Below are positions 15,785 to 24,257 of a stretch of DNA of 48,563 nt, in pieces. The notes beneath the pieces were generated by a model, which saw only the letters and a list, made by a program, of their open reading frames with translations, was not told the origin of the DNA and did no database searches. Within the stretch, counting starts at the first letter, position 1, and each line of letters opens with the position of its first letter. Location: NCBI GenBank assembly GCA_002350525.1, contig DEFA01000028.1, positions 1 to 48,563 of the forward strand, given 5' to 3'. Position numbers and translations under genes: made by a program. This DNA comes from Lachnospiraceae bacterium UBA2864 (GTDB taxonomy: Bacteria; Bacillota; Clostridia; Lachnospirales; Lachnospiraceae).

Positions 15785-16885
15785 ATGGCTATTTCAGCAG
15801 CAGACGTAAAGACACTTAGAGAGATGACAGGTGCCGGAATGATGGACTGTAAGAAGGCTCTTACAGAGACAGACGGAGATTTCGACGCAGCTGTAGAGTT
15901 CCTTAGAAAGAAGGGACTTGCAACAGCAGTAAAGAAGGCTGGCAGAATCGCAGCTGAGGGTGTTGTTGCTACAGTTATCTCAGATGATGACAAGACAGCT
16001 ACTATTATAGAAGTAAACTCAGAGACAGACTTCGTAGCAAAGAATGAGACATTTACAGACTATGTAAAGGCTCTTGCTACACAGATCAATAACAACAACT
16101 ACGCTAACATGGATGAGTTCAATGCAGCTAAGTCAGATGTTAATCCTGATGCTACAGTTGCAGATCAGCATGCAGCAATGATCGCTAAGATCGGTGAGAA
16201 CCTTACAATCAGAAGATTTGAGAAGGTTACAGGTGATGTAGTTGTTTCTTACATCCATATGGGTGGTAAGATCGGTGTTCTTGTTAAGGCTAATTGTGAT
16301 GCTCCTAACGACAACATCAAGGAAGCTATGAAGAACGTAGCTATGCAGATCGCAGCTATGAATCCACAGTTCGTAAAGGACGAGGATATGACAGCTGAGT
16401 TCATGGCTAAGGAGAAGGATACAATCGTTGACAGCTCACTTAACGATACAGCTTCACTTCCAAAGCCAATCCTTAATGAGCTTCTTAACAAGGCTGTATC
16501 AGAGAAGCTTTGGAATGAGGAAGATATCAAGGCTTACGAAGCTGAGAAGAACAACAAGTTCCTCTTCAACTTCCTTTCAGATGAAGCTAAGGCTGTTCTT
16601 GCAGGACTTGCTATGGAGAATAAGGCAGCTTACGTTGACAACAAGATCTTTGCAGGTCTTGTAGATGGACGTTTAAAGAAGCACTTCAAGGAAATCTGCC
16701 TCATGGATCAGACATATGTTAAGGCTGAGGATAAGGAATCAGTTAAGCAGTATGTTGAGTCAGTTGCTAAGGAGAACGGATGCAAGTTCGAGATCGAGAG
16801 CTTTGTTCGTTTCGAGACAGGTGAAGGTCTTGAGAAGAAGAATGAAGACTTTGCAGCAGAAGTTGCAAAGCAGATGGGACAGTAA
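15785..16885 (+). CDS. tsf: Elongation factor Ts (extended form)
   Basis: EF-Ts recycles EF-Tu from GDP to GTP. The N-terminal UBA-like domain has KTLREMTGAGMMDCKKAL, and the EF-Tu contact motif TDFVAKN is present. The dimerisation domain ends with GRLKKHFKEICLMDQTYVK. At 366 residues it is about 60-70 longer than Bacillus or Escherichia EF-Ts. The extra length is mainly an insertion of about 60 residues (roughly 217-285, from SLNDTASLP to NKAAYVDNK) between the two C-terminal core motifs. AGGAGG at 15771 sets the start. A terminator follows. Confidence 0.97.
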   Translation: MAISAADVKTLREMTGAGMMDCKKALTETDGDFDAAVEFLRKKGLATAVKKAGRIAAEGVVATVISDDDKTATIIEVNSETDFVAKNETFTDYVKALATQINNNNYANMDEFNAAKSDVNPDATVADQHAAMIAKIGENLTIRRFEKVTGDVVVSYIHMGGKIGVLVKANCDAPNDNIKEAMKNVAMQIAAMNPQFVKDEDMTAEFMAKEKDTIVDSSLNDTASLPKPILNELLNKAVSEKLWNEEDIKAYEAEKNNKFLFNFLSDEAKAVLAGLAMENKAAYVDNKIFAGLVDGRLKKHFKEICLMDQTYVKAEDKESVKQYVESVAKENGCKFEIESFVRFETGEGLEKKNEDFAAEVAKQMGQ

Positions 16886-16928
16886 GATTTTTATAGAATC
16901 TTAATCCGATACAGAGTTTTGAGGAGGT

Positions 16929-16966
16929 CGCTACACTAAGCAATTAGTGTAGCGGCTCTTTTGGTT
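16929..16966 (+). terminator. Intrinsic terminator of rpsB-tsf
   Basis: CGCTACACTAA (16929-16939) and TTAGTGTAGCG (16944-16954) pair perfectly over an 11-base stem with a GCAA tetraloop, followed by CTCTTTTGGTTTT. Confidence 0.9.
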
Positions 16967-17117
16967 TTAATGAAAAAACCGCTTGGATTTGCTATATTAT
17001 ATATAAGCAGAAATATTGGTATATGATGGTAATCGAACAGAAAGTATTATCGGGCCGGATATATGGAGACAGATGCCATAGCCGGATGCAGCTTGAATGT
17101 TTTGTTAAGCGGAAATT

Positions 17118-18665
17118 ATGAAAATGAGAAAAACAGGATACAAAAAATCAAATAACAGACCTGAAAAAAAGGGAACAGCCTTGATAGTATTCATGGTCAT
17201 ATTTGCTCTTATAATCGTTTTTATCGGTTTTATCGAGTTAATGTATTATAAGGAACTTAAAAATGATTATTCGGCAAGCACTACAGGTATAGTGGATTAT
17301 GAGGGTACGGGTGAAACGTATAAAGAGGATACGGTCGAGGGAAAGTATCTAAGCACCGGTAAGAGCAGAAAACACTATAATAAGATCGTAGTTAAAACAG
17401 ACGGTCGGTTCAATATAGAAACTCTGTATACCGGACAGGGTTATGGAGATGAAGGCGATGAACTTGTCATTTATTATAATCCTGAAGACCCGGATGAATA
17501 TTATATCGATGATTATCCGGGTGAAATTCTGGGAACTGCTGTATTAATGTTTTCATTGGGTGGGATCCTCATCGCGTTAGCAGTATTTCTGGGAATATTT
17601 GTCGCTAAGAAGAGAGATACCGGAGCAGATGAAGATAGAAAAAAAGCTGACAAAAAAGCAAAGGCTGATGAAAGAGCAAGGGTTAGAGAAGAAAAGAATG
17701 CAGCGCTGAATGAAGCGGCTTATGCTAAGGGTTATACAAATGAGCGTATCCGTAAACTTAGGATAGAAAGTATAGCAGCTTTAAAAATAACCGGCGTTAT
17801 CTTTCTCATTTCCTTTTCTCTTATAATGATAAGTTTTATAAGAACTATTATAGATATGCACAAGGAATATCCTGTTCCTTTTAATGATTTCCCTAAAACT
17901 CTTGATAATAAGTTGTACTGTGTGGAAGTTACGGATTCTGCTCAGGAAGCCTTCAAACATTATTATGATCTAAAGATAGGCGACGATCATATACTCGCTG
18001 TTCATATTGAAAACAGAAGAGCCATAGCCGGGGCGGATGAGCCGGTAAAGATTAGAGGAAAGTTAAGAAGGATACGTATTTCCGATGAACGGCTGAGAAG
18101 GAAGATTAAAGAGTATTATGAAGGTATAGGATATCTGGATACTTTGAAAGATGAAGAATATGCATATTATTATCTGGATTGTACAAAACTCAGTTTATGG
18201 AATGAGATGATAGATAATCATATGATCGGATTTTTATTCGGAACCGTAATATTTATAGTTGGATTATGTTGTATTTGTAACGAAGGAATACACAGAACGA
18301 TAAGAAGTATAAGATACGCGTGCAGTGACCGGAGATATACAGTAAATGAGATAAATGATCTTGCCAATCATCCGTTTACGGAATGGATTGATAAGCTCGA
18401 GGTTTATGTTACACCGAGCGCTTTGATCGGATTAAAGAAGGGTCTGGTAGTGATCAATTACAGTGATATAGCCGGTATAAAAATACATGAGAGATATCAT
18501 AGTAGAAATCCAAGAATAGGCAAACGGCAAAGCTGGAAAACCTATCTTATTATTATAAATACAACAAAGCATAAGAATTTGGTTCTGTCAGAAACTATGA
18601 ATAAGGATGACCATAAATTGCTGACACCGATCCTGAATCAGTGGTGCAGTAATATTCATGTATAG
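17118..18665 (+). CDS. Multi-pass membrane protein, DUF3592-like N-terminal half
   Basis: A 515-residue protein with about four transmembrane segments: one near residues 22-43 (ALIVFMVIFALIIVFIGFI), one near 137-160, one near 223-245 and one near 370-390. The part between the first two helices (about 50-135: STTGIVDYEGTG, LVIYYNPEDPDEYYIDD) resembles DUF3592 extracytoplasmic beta domains. A basic/acidic coiled stretch follows at 165-205 (RKKADKKAKADERARVREE). The C-terminal 100 residues are soluble and end in LIIINTTKHKNLVL, PH-domain-like in style. The gene stands alone and runs convergent to the MATE gene. Function is unknown. Confidence 0.6.
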   Translation: MKMRKTGYKKSNNRPEKKGTALIVFMVIFALIIVFIGFIELMYYKELKNDYSASTTGIVDYEGTGETYKEDTVEGKYLSTGKSRKHYNKIVVKTDGRFNIETLYTGQGYGDEGDELVIYYNPEDPDEYYIDDYPGEILGTAVLMFSLGGILIALAVFLGIFVAKKRDTGADEDRKKADKKAKADERARVREEKNAALNEAAYAKGYTNERIRKLRIESIAALKITGVIFLISFSLIMISFIRTIIDMHKEYPVPFNDFPKTLDNKLYCVEVTDSAQEAFKHYYDLKIGDDHILAVHIENRRAIAGADEPVKIRGKLRRIRISDERLRRKIKEYYEGIGYLDTLKDEEYAYYYLDCTKLSLWNEMIDNHMIGFLFGTVIFIVGLCCICNEGIHRTIRSIRYACSDRRYTVNEINDLANHPFTEWIDKLEVYVTPSALIGLKKGLVVINYSDIAGIKIHERYHSRNPRIGKRQSWKTYLIIINTTKHKNLVLSETMNKDDHKLLTPILNQWCSNIHV

Positions 18666-18688
18666 AATTGTTGTCAGCGGCCGCCTCT

Positions 18689-20026
18689 TTAACACTTTCC
18701 GAGAGGATTCTCTTTTTTAATATAGTGAATATACATGAAGAAAAGCATGGTTGTCATGAGAACCCAGCTGATAGGCTCGGTGAGCGCGACTCCGAAATAT
18801 CCGATGGCCGGTACGAGAATTGCAGCCGAGAGAACCTTTATCGTAAGTTCCATGACAGAAGAATAGAGAGGTATGATCTTATGCCCCAGACCCTGAAGTG
18901 TACATCTGAGTACGAAGAGAGGCCCCAGCGCCACGAAGAAGTATACTCCTGTTCTGCAGTACATAACTCCGTTGTCGATTATATTCATGTTATCGGTACT
19001 TGCAATCCATGATACTACAGGCCTTGAGATGAGAAGGCATATGAGTACAAGGGTTACGGATATAATGGTTACGGTTAAAGTGGCTGCCTTTACACCCTGC
19101 TTTACTCTGTCTATCCTTCCTGCTCCGACATTTTGACTTACATAGGTTGTCATGGAGAAGCCGAAGGTAAATATCATTATCATCAGAAGATCGAGAACCC
19201 TTCTTCCGGCTACGTGAGCTGCCATGATCTCGGGACCGAGGTCGTTGATCGCGCCCTGCAGGATTATGGTTCCGATATTAACGATGCATCCCATGAGTCC
19301 CATTGAAAGTCCGGTGGTGAAAAGCTCGGCAAGATCTCTTGCCGCATCCCGCCAGTCATTACTCTTTGGGATTATATGTTTATATCTTTTAAATACATAT
19401 ATGAGACATGCGGCCGAACATATGACCTGTGACAAAACCGTGGCATATGCGGCACCGTTTATTCCCAGGTTAAGAAGCCTTACAAATATATAGTCCATTC
19501 CGAGATTTAAGATCACAGACAGTATAAGAAAGAAGAGCGGAGTCTTACTGTCACCGAGAGAACGGAGAATATTTGCGGTGAGATTATATGTTGCCGAAAA
19601 GAAGATTCCGAAAATTATTATCCTCACATAACTCAGTGCAAGAGGGAGGATTTTTTCGGGAGTGTTTAGTTTTATTAAAATCGGCTTTATGAATATAATT
19701 CCCAGAAATGTGAGAATTATAATGAGAAGCAGTGTAAGAATGACACTTCCGGCAACCGAACGCCTGAGACGCTTCATATCATTTGCACCGAAACTGTTTG
19801 CTACAAGAATTCCGAACCCCTGTGTGAATCCATTGATAAGACCGTTTAATGTATTGGATACAACCGCTGTCATTCCAACGGCAGCAAATGCCAGTTCATC
19901 GATATATTCACTTACAATCTTTGCGTCGCCGATATTATACAACTGCTGTAATATATTTCCGCATATAAGAGGGATGGTAAAAAGAATTATCAGTTTAGCA
20001 GGACTTCCCTCGGTCATATTTTTCAT
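18689..20026 (-). CDS. MATE family multidrug/cation exporter
   Basis: A 445-residue, 12-helix transporter of the DinF/NorM (MATE) group. The N terminus has SPAKLIILFTIPLICGNIL and QQLYNIGDAKIVSEYI. Later helices contain GLINGFTQGFGILVANSFG, and the second half starts with FGFSMTTYVSQNVGAGR. I place the start at the ATG whose first base is 20026, because AAGGTGG lies 9 bases before it; a GTG 12 bases further upstream is the alternative. Members use Na+ or H+ gradients to expel organic cations, but the substrate cannot be inferred. It is divergent from the peptidase gene and convergent with the DUF3592-like gene. Confidence 0.92.
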   Translation of the reverse strand: MKNMTEGSPAKLIILFTIPLICGNILQQLYNIGDAKIVSEYIDELAFAAVGMTAVVSNTLNGLINGFTQGFGILVANSFGANDMKRLRRSVAGSVILTLLLIIILTFLGIIFIKPILIKLNTPEKILPLALSYVRIIIFGIFFSATYNLTANILRSLGDSKTPLFFLILSVILNLGMDYIFVRLLNLGINGAAYATVLSQVICSAACLIYVFKRYKHIIPKSNDWRDAARDLAELFTTGLSMGLMGCIVNIGTIILQGAINDLGPEIMAAHVAGRRVLDLLMIMIFTFGFSMTTYVSQNVGAGRIDRVKQGVKAATLTVTIISVTLVLICLLISRPVVSWIASTDNMNIIDNGVMYCRTGVYFFVALGPLFVLRCTLQGLGHKIIPLYSSVMELTIKVLSAAILVPAIGYFGVALTEPISWVLMTTMLFFMYIHYIKKENPLGKC

Positions 20027-20059
20027 AGCAATACCCACCTTAATTATATATGAAAGAGT

Positions 20060-20087
20060 ATTATATCAGACGGGAGATTTAATTCAA
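20060..20087 (-). promoter_or_regulatory. Probable promoter of the MATE gene
   Basis: On the minus strand TTGAAT (20087-20082) and TATAAT (20065-20060) are 16 bases apart, and the start codon follows about 34 bases downstream. Confidence 0.55.
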
Positions 20088-20126
20088 CATAAATTTTCCA
20101 TGGAGTCTTACCAGAAGATTAAAATG

Positions 20127-20135
20127 TGATATAAT
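20127..20135 (+). promoter_or_regulatory. Extended -10 promoter of the Xaa-Pro peptidase gene
   Basis: TGATATAAT at 20127-20135 is a perfect extended -10 element (TGnTATAAT). No good -35 box is seen 17 bases upstream, which fits extended -10 promoters. The transcript would begin in the hairpin pair that follows. Confidence 0.5.
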
Positions 20136-20139
20136 AGGT

Positions 20140-20177
20140 ATCGATTTTCGAAGAAAATCGATGCTCCTGAGCGGAGC
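20140..20177 (+). repeat. Pair of short hairpins, first with a GAA loop
   Basis: ATCGATTTTC-gaa-GAAAATCGAT (20140-20162) is followed at once by GCTCC-tgagc-GGAGC (20163-20177). The first has the same GAA triloop plan as the array upstream of topA. No T-run follows, and the element would lie at the 5' end of the peptidase mRNA. Confidence 0.6.
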
Positions 20178-20237
20178 AAAGGATATCTGCTCAAATGATT
20201 CGTAAATACACAAATGATAACAGACCGGAGATTTATT

Positions 20238-21335
20238 ATGAAGAAAAAGATAGACAGAACTTTACTGCAAAAAATAACAGAGGATGCGGGAGTAGATGCG
20301 ATTCTTATAACCGATCCTTACAGCCTTAGATATTATACGGGTTTTAAGGGTGGTGAAGGAATTGCGGTTGTTACGAGAGAAAGATATGTTCTCATAACGG
20401 ATTCAAGATATACCGAAGCCGCATCTCTTGAAAGTGAATTTGAAGTTGAGGAGTTTTCAGCCGCAAGGACCAAGAAAGAGATTATAACAGATATTTTTAA
20501 GAAAGATAATATCGCATCGGTCGGCTTCGAAGATGATTCCATATCCTATAGCAACTATAAAGCTTTCGAGAATATTTTATCTTCGGAAGAATTGTCTCAC
20601 CGTAATTTGCAGCTTAAAGCACTTGACGGAAAACTTCTCGAGCCGAGGCGTGTTAAAACCGAAGAAGAGATAGGATTTCTCAGACATGCTGAACATATCG
20701 GGGATATGGCATTTAATGATATTCTCGGGATACTGAAGCCGGGTATGACAGAGCTTGAAGTAGCCGCGGAACTTGAATACAGGATGAAGTGCCACGGAGC
20801 AGAAGGCTTCTCCTTTGATACAATAGCTGCATCAGGAGTTCATTCGTCCATGCCTCACGCAATCCCAACCGATAAAAAGCTGGAAGACGGGGATTTTCTT
20901 ACTCTCGACTTCGGATGTTTATACGGAGGATACTGCTCGGATATGACAAGAACTGTTAGTATAGGAAAGGCCGATGATGAGAAGAAAGCTGTATATAACA
21001 AAGTTCTTGAAGCACAGCTTGCGGTTCTGGATGCGGTAAAGCCCGGGCTTGTCTGTAAAGATGTGGATGCAATAGCCCGTAACATTATAAGAGATGCCGG
21101 ATATGGAAGTTATTTCGGTCACGGACTCGGACACAGCGTTGGCCTGTTCATACACGAGAGCCCCGCATTTAATACAAGGGATGAAACAGTGCTTCAGGCA
21201 GGAATGGTTATAACGGATGAACCGGGTATTTATCTGCCGGGAAGATTCGGAGTCAGAATTGAAGATATGATCCTGATTACTGAAGACGGATGTGAAAATC
21301 TGGCACACTCACCTAAGGAGTTAATTGAGTTATAG
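20238..21335 (+). CDS. Xaa-Pro aminopeptidase/dipeptidase, M24 family
   Basis: A 365-residue metallopeptidase that cleaves the bond before proline. The N-terminal creatinase-like domain (1-125) has ILITDPYSLRYYTGFKGG. The M24 pita-bread domain carries the five metal ligands in LDFGCLYGGYCSDMTRT (two Asp), GHGLGHSVGLFIHE (His), DEPGIYLPG (Glu) and VRIEDMILIT (Glu). I use ATG 20238, which has CGGAG 9 bases upstream and starts MKKKIDRTLL; an ATG 24 bases earlier lacks a clear site. It is probably monocistronic. Such peptidases often act in peptide catabolism and sit near efp in clostridia, but efp is not in view. Confidence 0.92.
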   Translation: MKKKIDRTLLQKITEDAGVDAILITDPYSLRYYTGFKGGEGIAVVTRERYVLITDSRYTEAASLESEFEVEEFSAARTKKEIITDIFKKDNIASVGFEDDSISYSNYKAFENILSSEELSHRNLQLKALDGKLLEPRRVKTEEEIGFLRHAEHIGDMAFNDILGILKPGMTELEVAAELEYRMKCHGAEGFSFDTIAASGVHSSMPHAIPTDKKLEDGDFLTLDFGCLYGGYCSDMTRTVSIGKADDEKKAVYNKVLEAQLAVLDAVKPGLVCKDVDAIARNIIRDAGYGSYFGHGLGHSVGLFIHESPAFNTRDETVLQAGMVITDEPGIYLPGRFGVRIEDMILITEDGCENLAHSPKELIEL

Positions 21336-21450
21336 TGGATTAAATCTTCACATAGTGTTAGAATAGGTATCGCGGCGTTACAGATAAAATGTGCCGGGAT
21401 TTATATATCGCGGATCAACGATATAAATAAATATAAAGGGATAAATCAAA

Positions 21451-22218
21451 ATGGGAGAATCATATAATATAGACCGTACGCGTCTTAAGGAGCTAATTAA
21501 AGAATATGGTGGTGTCGACAGCTACAACACGACACAGGCGGCTACACTGTTTGAACTGCTTTATAAAATGGTAAGCCAGCAGGGGCTTACACCGGAGAAA
21601 AGAGATGAATTCTTTGAAGGCGTTCAGCGTATATTTAATCTTGAGATAGTCAATCGGGAAAGATATATGCATGGAAAGTATGTTTTTGTTCCGAATCATG
21701 TGAGCGAATTTGATGGAATGCTGTTCGGTACCATAGTTCCCAATATGCTTGTTGTCGCAAAGACTGATTGGATATCCAATCCGCACCTGAATGATTTTGT
21801 GGAAAAACTATTTTCGGTAGTCGGACTTATCAGGAAGGACAGCGCAAGCGGAATCAACGTATTGAAGAAATGTGCCGCTCATATTGAAGAAAAGGAAGAC
21901 AGTGCAGTTACGATTTTCGTTCAGCAGACCATAGCGGATATTGATAATACAAAACCCGAAGACGTAGCCTCTGGAGCGTGTTTCATTGCCAAGAAAACCG
22001 GAGCTCAGATTGTGCCGGTATACACAGAACAGATTTCAGCCGAATATCCTACGAGAATAGTTTTCGGCGATCCGATTGCCTGGGAGAATAAAAAAGAATT
22101 CGGTGAGATATGGCTTAAAAAAGAGTATGAACTTCGCAATTCCATAACATCACCGGCAGCACGAGCACCTAAGCTTTGTGAGAAACACAGAAAACCGATA
22201 AGCGAGAGAGATTTTTAA
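21451..22218 (+). CDS. PlsC-type acyltransferase-like protein with altered motifs
   Basis: A 255-residue protein with the glycerolphosphate acyltransferase fold. Motif 1 is NHVSEFDG (about residues 77-84), which keeps the catalytic HX4D. The block that usually reads FPEGTR is FVQQTIADIDN here (about 154-164), followed by VASGACFIAKKTGAQIVPVY, the normal motif 4 region. Family members transfer acyl chains to lysophosphatidic acid at the inner membrane. Loss of the Glu-Gly-Thr-Arg substrate pocket suggests another acceptor or weak activity. No membrane helix is obvious. It lies after the peptidase with a 115-base gap in which I see no clear element. A terminator follows. Confidence 0.7.
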   Translation: MGESYNIDRTRLKELIKEYGGVDSYNTTQAATLFELLYKMVSQQGLTPEKRDEFFEGVQRIFNLEIVNRERYMHGKYVFVPNHVSEFDGMLFGTIVPNMLVVAKTDWISNPHLNDFVEKLFSVVGLIRKDSASGINVLKKCAAHIEEKEDSAVTIFVQQTIADIDNTKPEDVASGACFIAKKTGAQIVPVYTEQISAEYPTRIVFGDPIAWENKKEFGEIWLKKEYELRNSITSPAARAPKLCEKHRKPISERDF

Positions 22219-22263
22219 AATCAATAATTTTAACACTGAATATACTTATTTAGCATGGGTTAT

Positions 22264-22303
22264 AAAAGGAGTTACCTCATATTTGGTGAGGCAACTCCTT
22301 TTT
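22264..22303 (+). terminator. Intrinsic terminator after the acyltransferase gene
   Basis: AAAGGAGTT-a-CCTCA pairs with TGAGG-c-AACTCCTTT (loop TATTTGG), with a T-run at 22299-22303. The stem is symmetric (A-tract on the left), so it may work in both directions. Confidence 0.85.
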
Positions 22304-22464
22304 ATAGTGCTGTTCACAAGGGATTTGAGTCGTTTACTCAATCGAGATTGTGAGTGTGATGGGGTGGTAATAGAATATATCAGAGGTATTTGTTATGATG
22401 GGAATTATAATACCTACGATTACGCTGGCATCTTTATATATAATTCCTATGATTTAAAAAAAAC
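22304..22464. other. Intergenic stretch without recognisable gene
   Basis: Between the terminator and the rimP promoter I see no supported gene. One short open frame (68 codons from 22283) overlaps the terminator, lacks a ribosome site and has no recognisable motif. Confidence 0.5.
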
Positions 22465-22492
22465 TTGCAATTTCGTGAATATGTGTTAACAT
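22465..22492 (+). promoter_or_regulatory. Probable promoter of the rimP-nusA-infB operon
   Basis: TTGCAA at 22465-22470 and TAACAT at 22487-22492 are 16 bases apart, and TGT directly before the -10 forms an extended -10. The leader hairpin follows 25 bases later. Confidence 0.55.
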
Positions 22493-22517
22493 ATCTATAG
22501 CTAAATACTGATTACTC

Positions 22518-22556
22518 GAGTGGGCGCGGATTAGATTCCGTTCCCACTCTTCTTTT
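22518..22556 (+). promoter_or_regulatory. Stem-loop in the rimP leader (possible attenuator)
   Basis: GAGTGGG (22518-22524) pairs with CCCACTC (22543-22549), with an inner CGGA/TCCG stem, and TTCTTTTA follows. A GTGGG/CCCAC hairpin ahead of rimP-nusA is common in Firmicutes as far as I know. The short T-rich tail would allow partial termination, which fits known NusA feedback on its own operon. Confidence 0.6.
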
Positions 22557-22589
22557 ACGCAAAATGCATATGATCATAGAAAGGATATT

Positions 22590-23057
22590 ATGAAGAAGGC
22601 TGATATTGAAAAAAGAACCGAAGAACTGGTTATGCCCATCATAGAACGTTATGGCTATGAGTTATGGGATGTTGAGTATGTTAAGGAAGGAAGTGATTAC
22701 TACCTTCGTATATATGCCGATAAAGAGGGCGGCTTCACCGTTGATGACTGTGAGGCAGTCAGCAGAGCCATCGATCCGCTTTTGGATGAAGAGGATTTTA
22801 TCAGCGATGCATATATCCTGGAAGTAAGCTCACCGGGGCTTACAAGAAAACTTGTGAAGGACAGAGATTTCGATCGAAGCATCGGACGCCTCATAAGAGT
22901 CAATCTTTACAAGGCGGTAGACGGTGAGAAGTCTTATGTGGGAAATCTCACAGAGTATGATAATGAAAATCTGACGGTTGAAATAACCGCTGATAATAAA
23001 GTAACGATACCAAGAAACAATATATCAATGGTCAGACTTGAGTTTGAACCGGAATAG
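22590..23057 (+). CDS. rimP: Ribosome maturation factor RimP
   Basis: A 155-residue protein that assists 30S subunit assembly. Typical features are YGYELWDVEYVKEGSDYYLR at the N terminus, VDDCEAVSRAIDPLLDEED, and LEVSSPGLTRKL followed by the SH3-like domain (about 85-155) with GRLIRVNLY. AAAGGAT precedes the ATG. It is the first gene of the nine-gene operon that runs to ribF, with nusA 12 bases downstream. Confidence 0.96.
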   Translation: MKKADIEKRTEELVMPIIERYGYELWDVEYVKEGSDYYLRIYADKEGGFTVDDCEAVSRAIDPLLDEEDFISDAYILEVSSPGLTRKLVKDRDFDRSIGRLIRVNLYKAVDGEKSYVGNLTEYDNENLTVEITADNKVTIPRNNISMVRLEFEPE

Positions 23058-23069
23058 AAGGAGGATGAA

Positions 23070-24236
23070 ATGTCAGAGATAATTGAAGCTTTAAATTTAC
23101 TTGCTAAGGAGAAAAACCTTGACAAGGAAGAAATCATGCAGGGTATAGAGAAGGCTATTGCCTCAGCCTGCGAAAAGGATTACGGAAAGAATACTCAGTA
23201 TTCCGTAAACATGGATCGTGAGACAGGAGAGATAAAGGTTTATACACATAAGACCGTTGTTGAACAGATCATGGATCCGCGTACTGATATTACACTCGAA
23301 GAAGCTCAGCAGATTAATCCTTACTTTGATATAGACGATGAAGTTCCGGTTGAGATAACAACTATGGACTTTGGACGTATTGCCACTCAGAAGGCTAAGG
23401 GTATCATCCTTCAGCAGATTAAAGAGGGCGAGAGAAGATCCGTATTTAACAAATATAAGAGCATGGAAAAGCATATCGTTACAGGTGTGGTTCAGAGATA
23501 TGTCGGAAAAAATATCAGTGTTGCTCTTGATGACAGAACAGAGACACTTCTCAGCGAGAAGGAGATCATCCCAAGAGAAAGATATAAGATGGGAGACAGG
23601 ATCAAGCTTTATATCCTTGAGGTCAGAGAGACCAACAAAGGCGGATTCCGTATCATTACATCAAGAACACATCCTGACTTTGTAAAGCTTCTTTTTGAGC
23701 GTGAGGTAACAGAAATCGCTGACGGAACGGTTGAAATCAAGTCAATCACACGTGAGGCTGGTTCAAGAACAAAGATTGCCGTATGGTCTAAGAATCCAAA
23801 TGTTGATGCAGTAGGTTCATGTGTCGGCGTTAACGGTGAAAGAGTAAAGCACATCGTTGATGAACTTAACGGCGAAAAGATAGATATCATCAAGTGGGAT
23901 GAGGATCCGGCTGTATTTATTGAAAATGCTATCCGTCCTTCAGAAGTTATCTCTGTTGATGTTTATCCGGAAGAGAAGGAAGCATTTGTGGTTGTTCCGG
24001 ACGATAAGCTTTCTCTTGCTATCGGACTTAAGGGACAGAATGCAAGACTCGCTGCATTTCTTACAGGATATAAGATCGACATTAAGAGCGACAGACAGCT
24101 TGAAGAAGCAGGATATGATGATGAAGAAGATTACGATGATGATCAGATAGAAGATGTCGCTGATGATGTAGAAGATACAGCTGAAGCCTTAGAAGAGACA
24201 GAAGATACCTCCGATTCAGGAGATACAGCTGAATAG
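23070..24236 (+). CDS. nusA: Transcription elongation/termination factor NusA
   Basis: NusA (388 residues) binds RNA polymerase and nascent RNA. The N-terminal polymerase-binding domain spans about 1-130. The S1 domain follows (about 133-200, GVVQRYVGKNISVALDD), then two KH domains including VGVNGERVKHIVDEL and LAIGLKGQNARLAAFLTG. The C-terminal 45 residues are a highly acidic tail (EEDYDDDQIEDVADDVED). There is no AR repeat domain, as is normal in Firmicutes. AAGGAGG sets the start. Confidence 0.97.
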   Translation: MSEIIEALNLLAKEKNLDKEEIMQGIEKAIASACEKDYGKNTQYSVNMDRETGEIKVYTHKTVVEQIMDPRTDITLEEAQQINPYFDIDDEVPVEITTMDFGRIATQKAKGIILQQIKEGERRSVFNKYKSMEKHIVTGVVQRYVGKNISVALDDRTETLLSEKEIIPRERYKMGDRIKLYILEVRETNKGGFRIITSRTHPDFVKLLFEREVTEIADGTVEIKSITREAGSRTKIAVWSKNPNVDAVGSCVGVNGERVKHIVDELNGEKIDIIKWDEDPAVFIENAIRPSEVISVDVYPEEKEAFVVVPDDKLSLAIGLKGQNARLAAFLTGYKIDIKSDRQLEEAGYDDEEDYDDDQIEDVADDVEDTAEALEETEDTSDSGDTAE

Positions 24237-24257
24237 CATTAGGACAGGAGAAGACGT

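Noticed and set aside
22283..22489. 68-codon open frame between the terminator and rimP
   Set aside because: It overlaps the terminator, lacks a ribosome site and runs into the rimP promoter.
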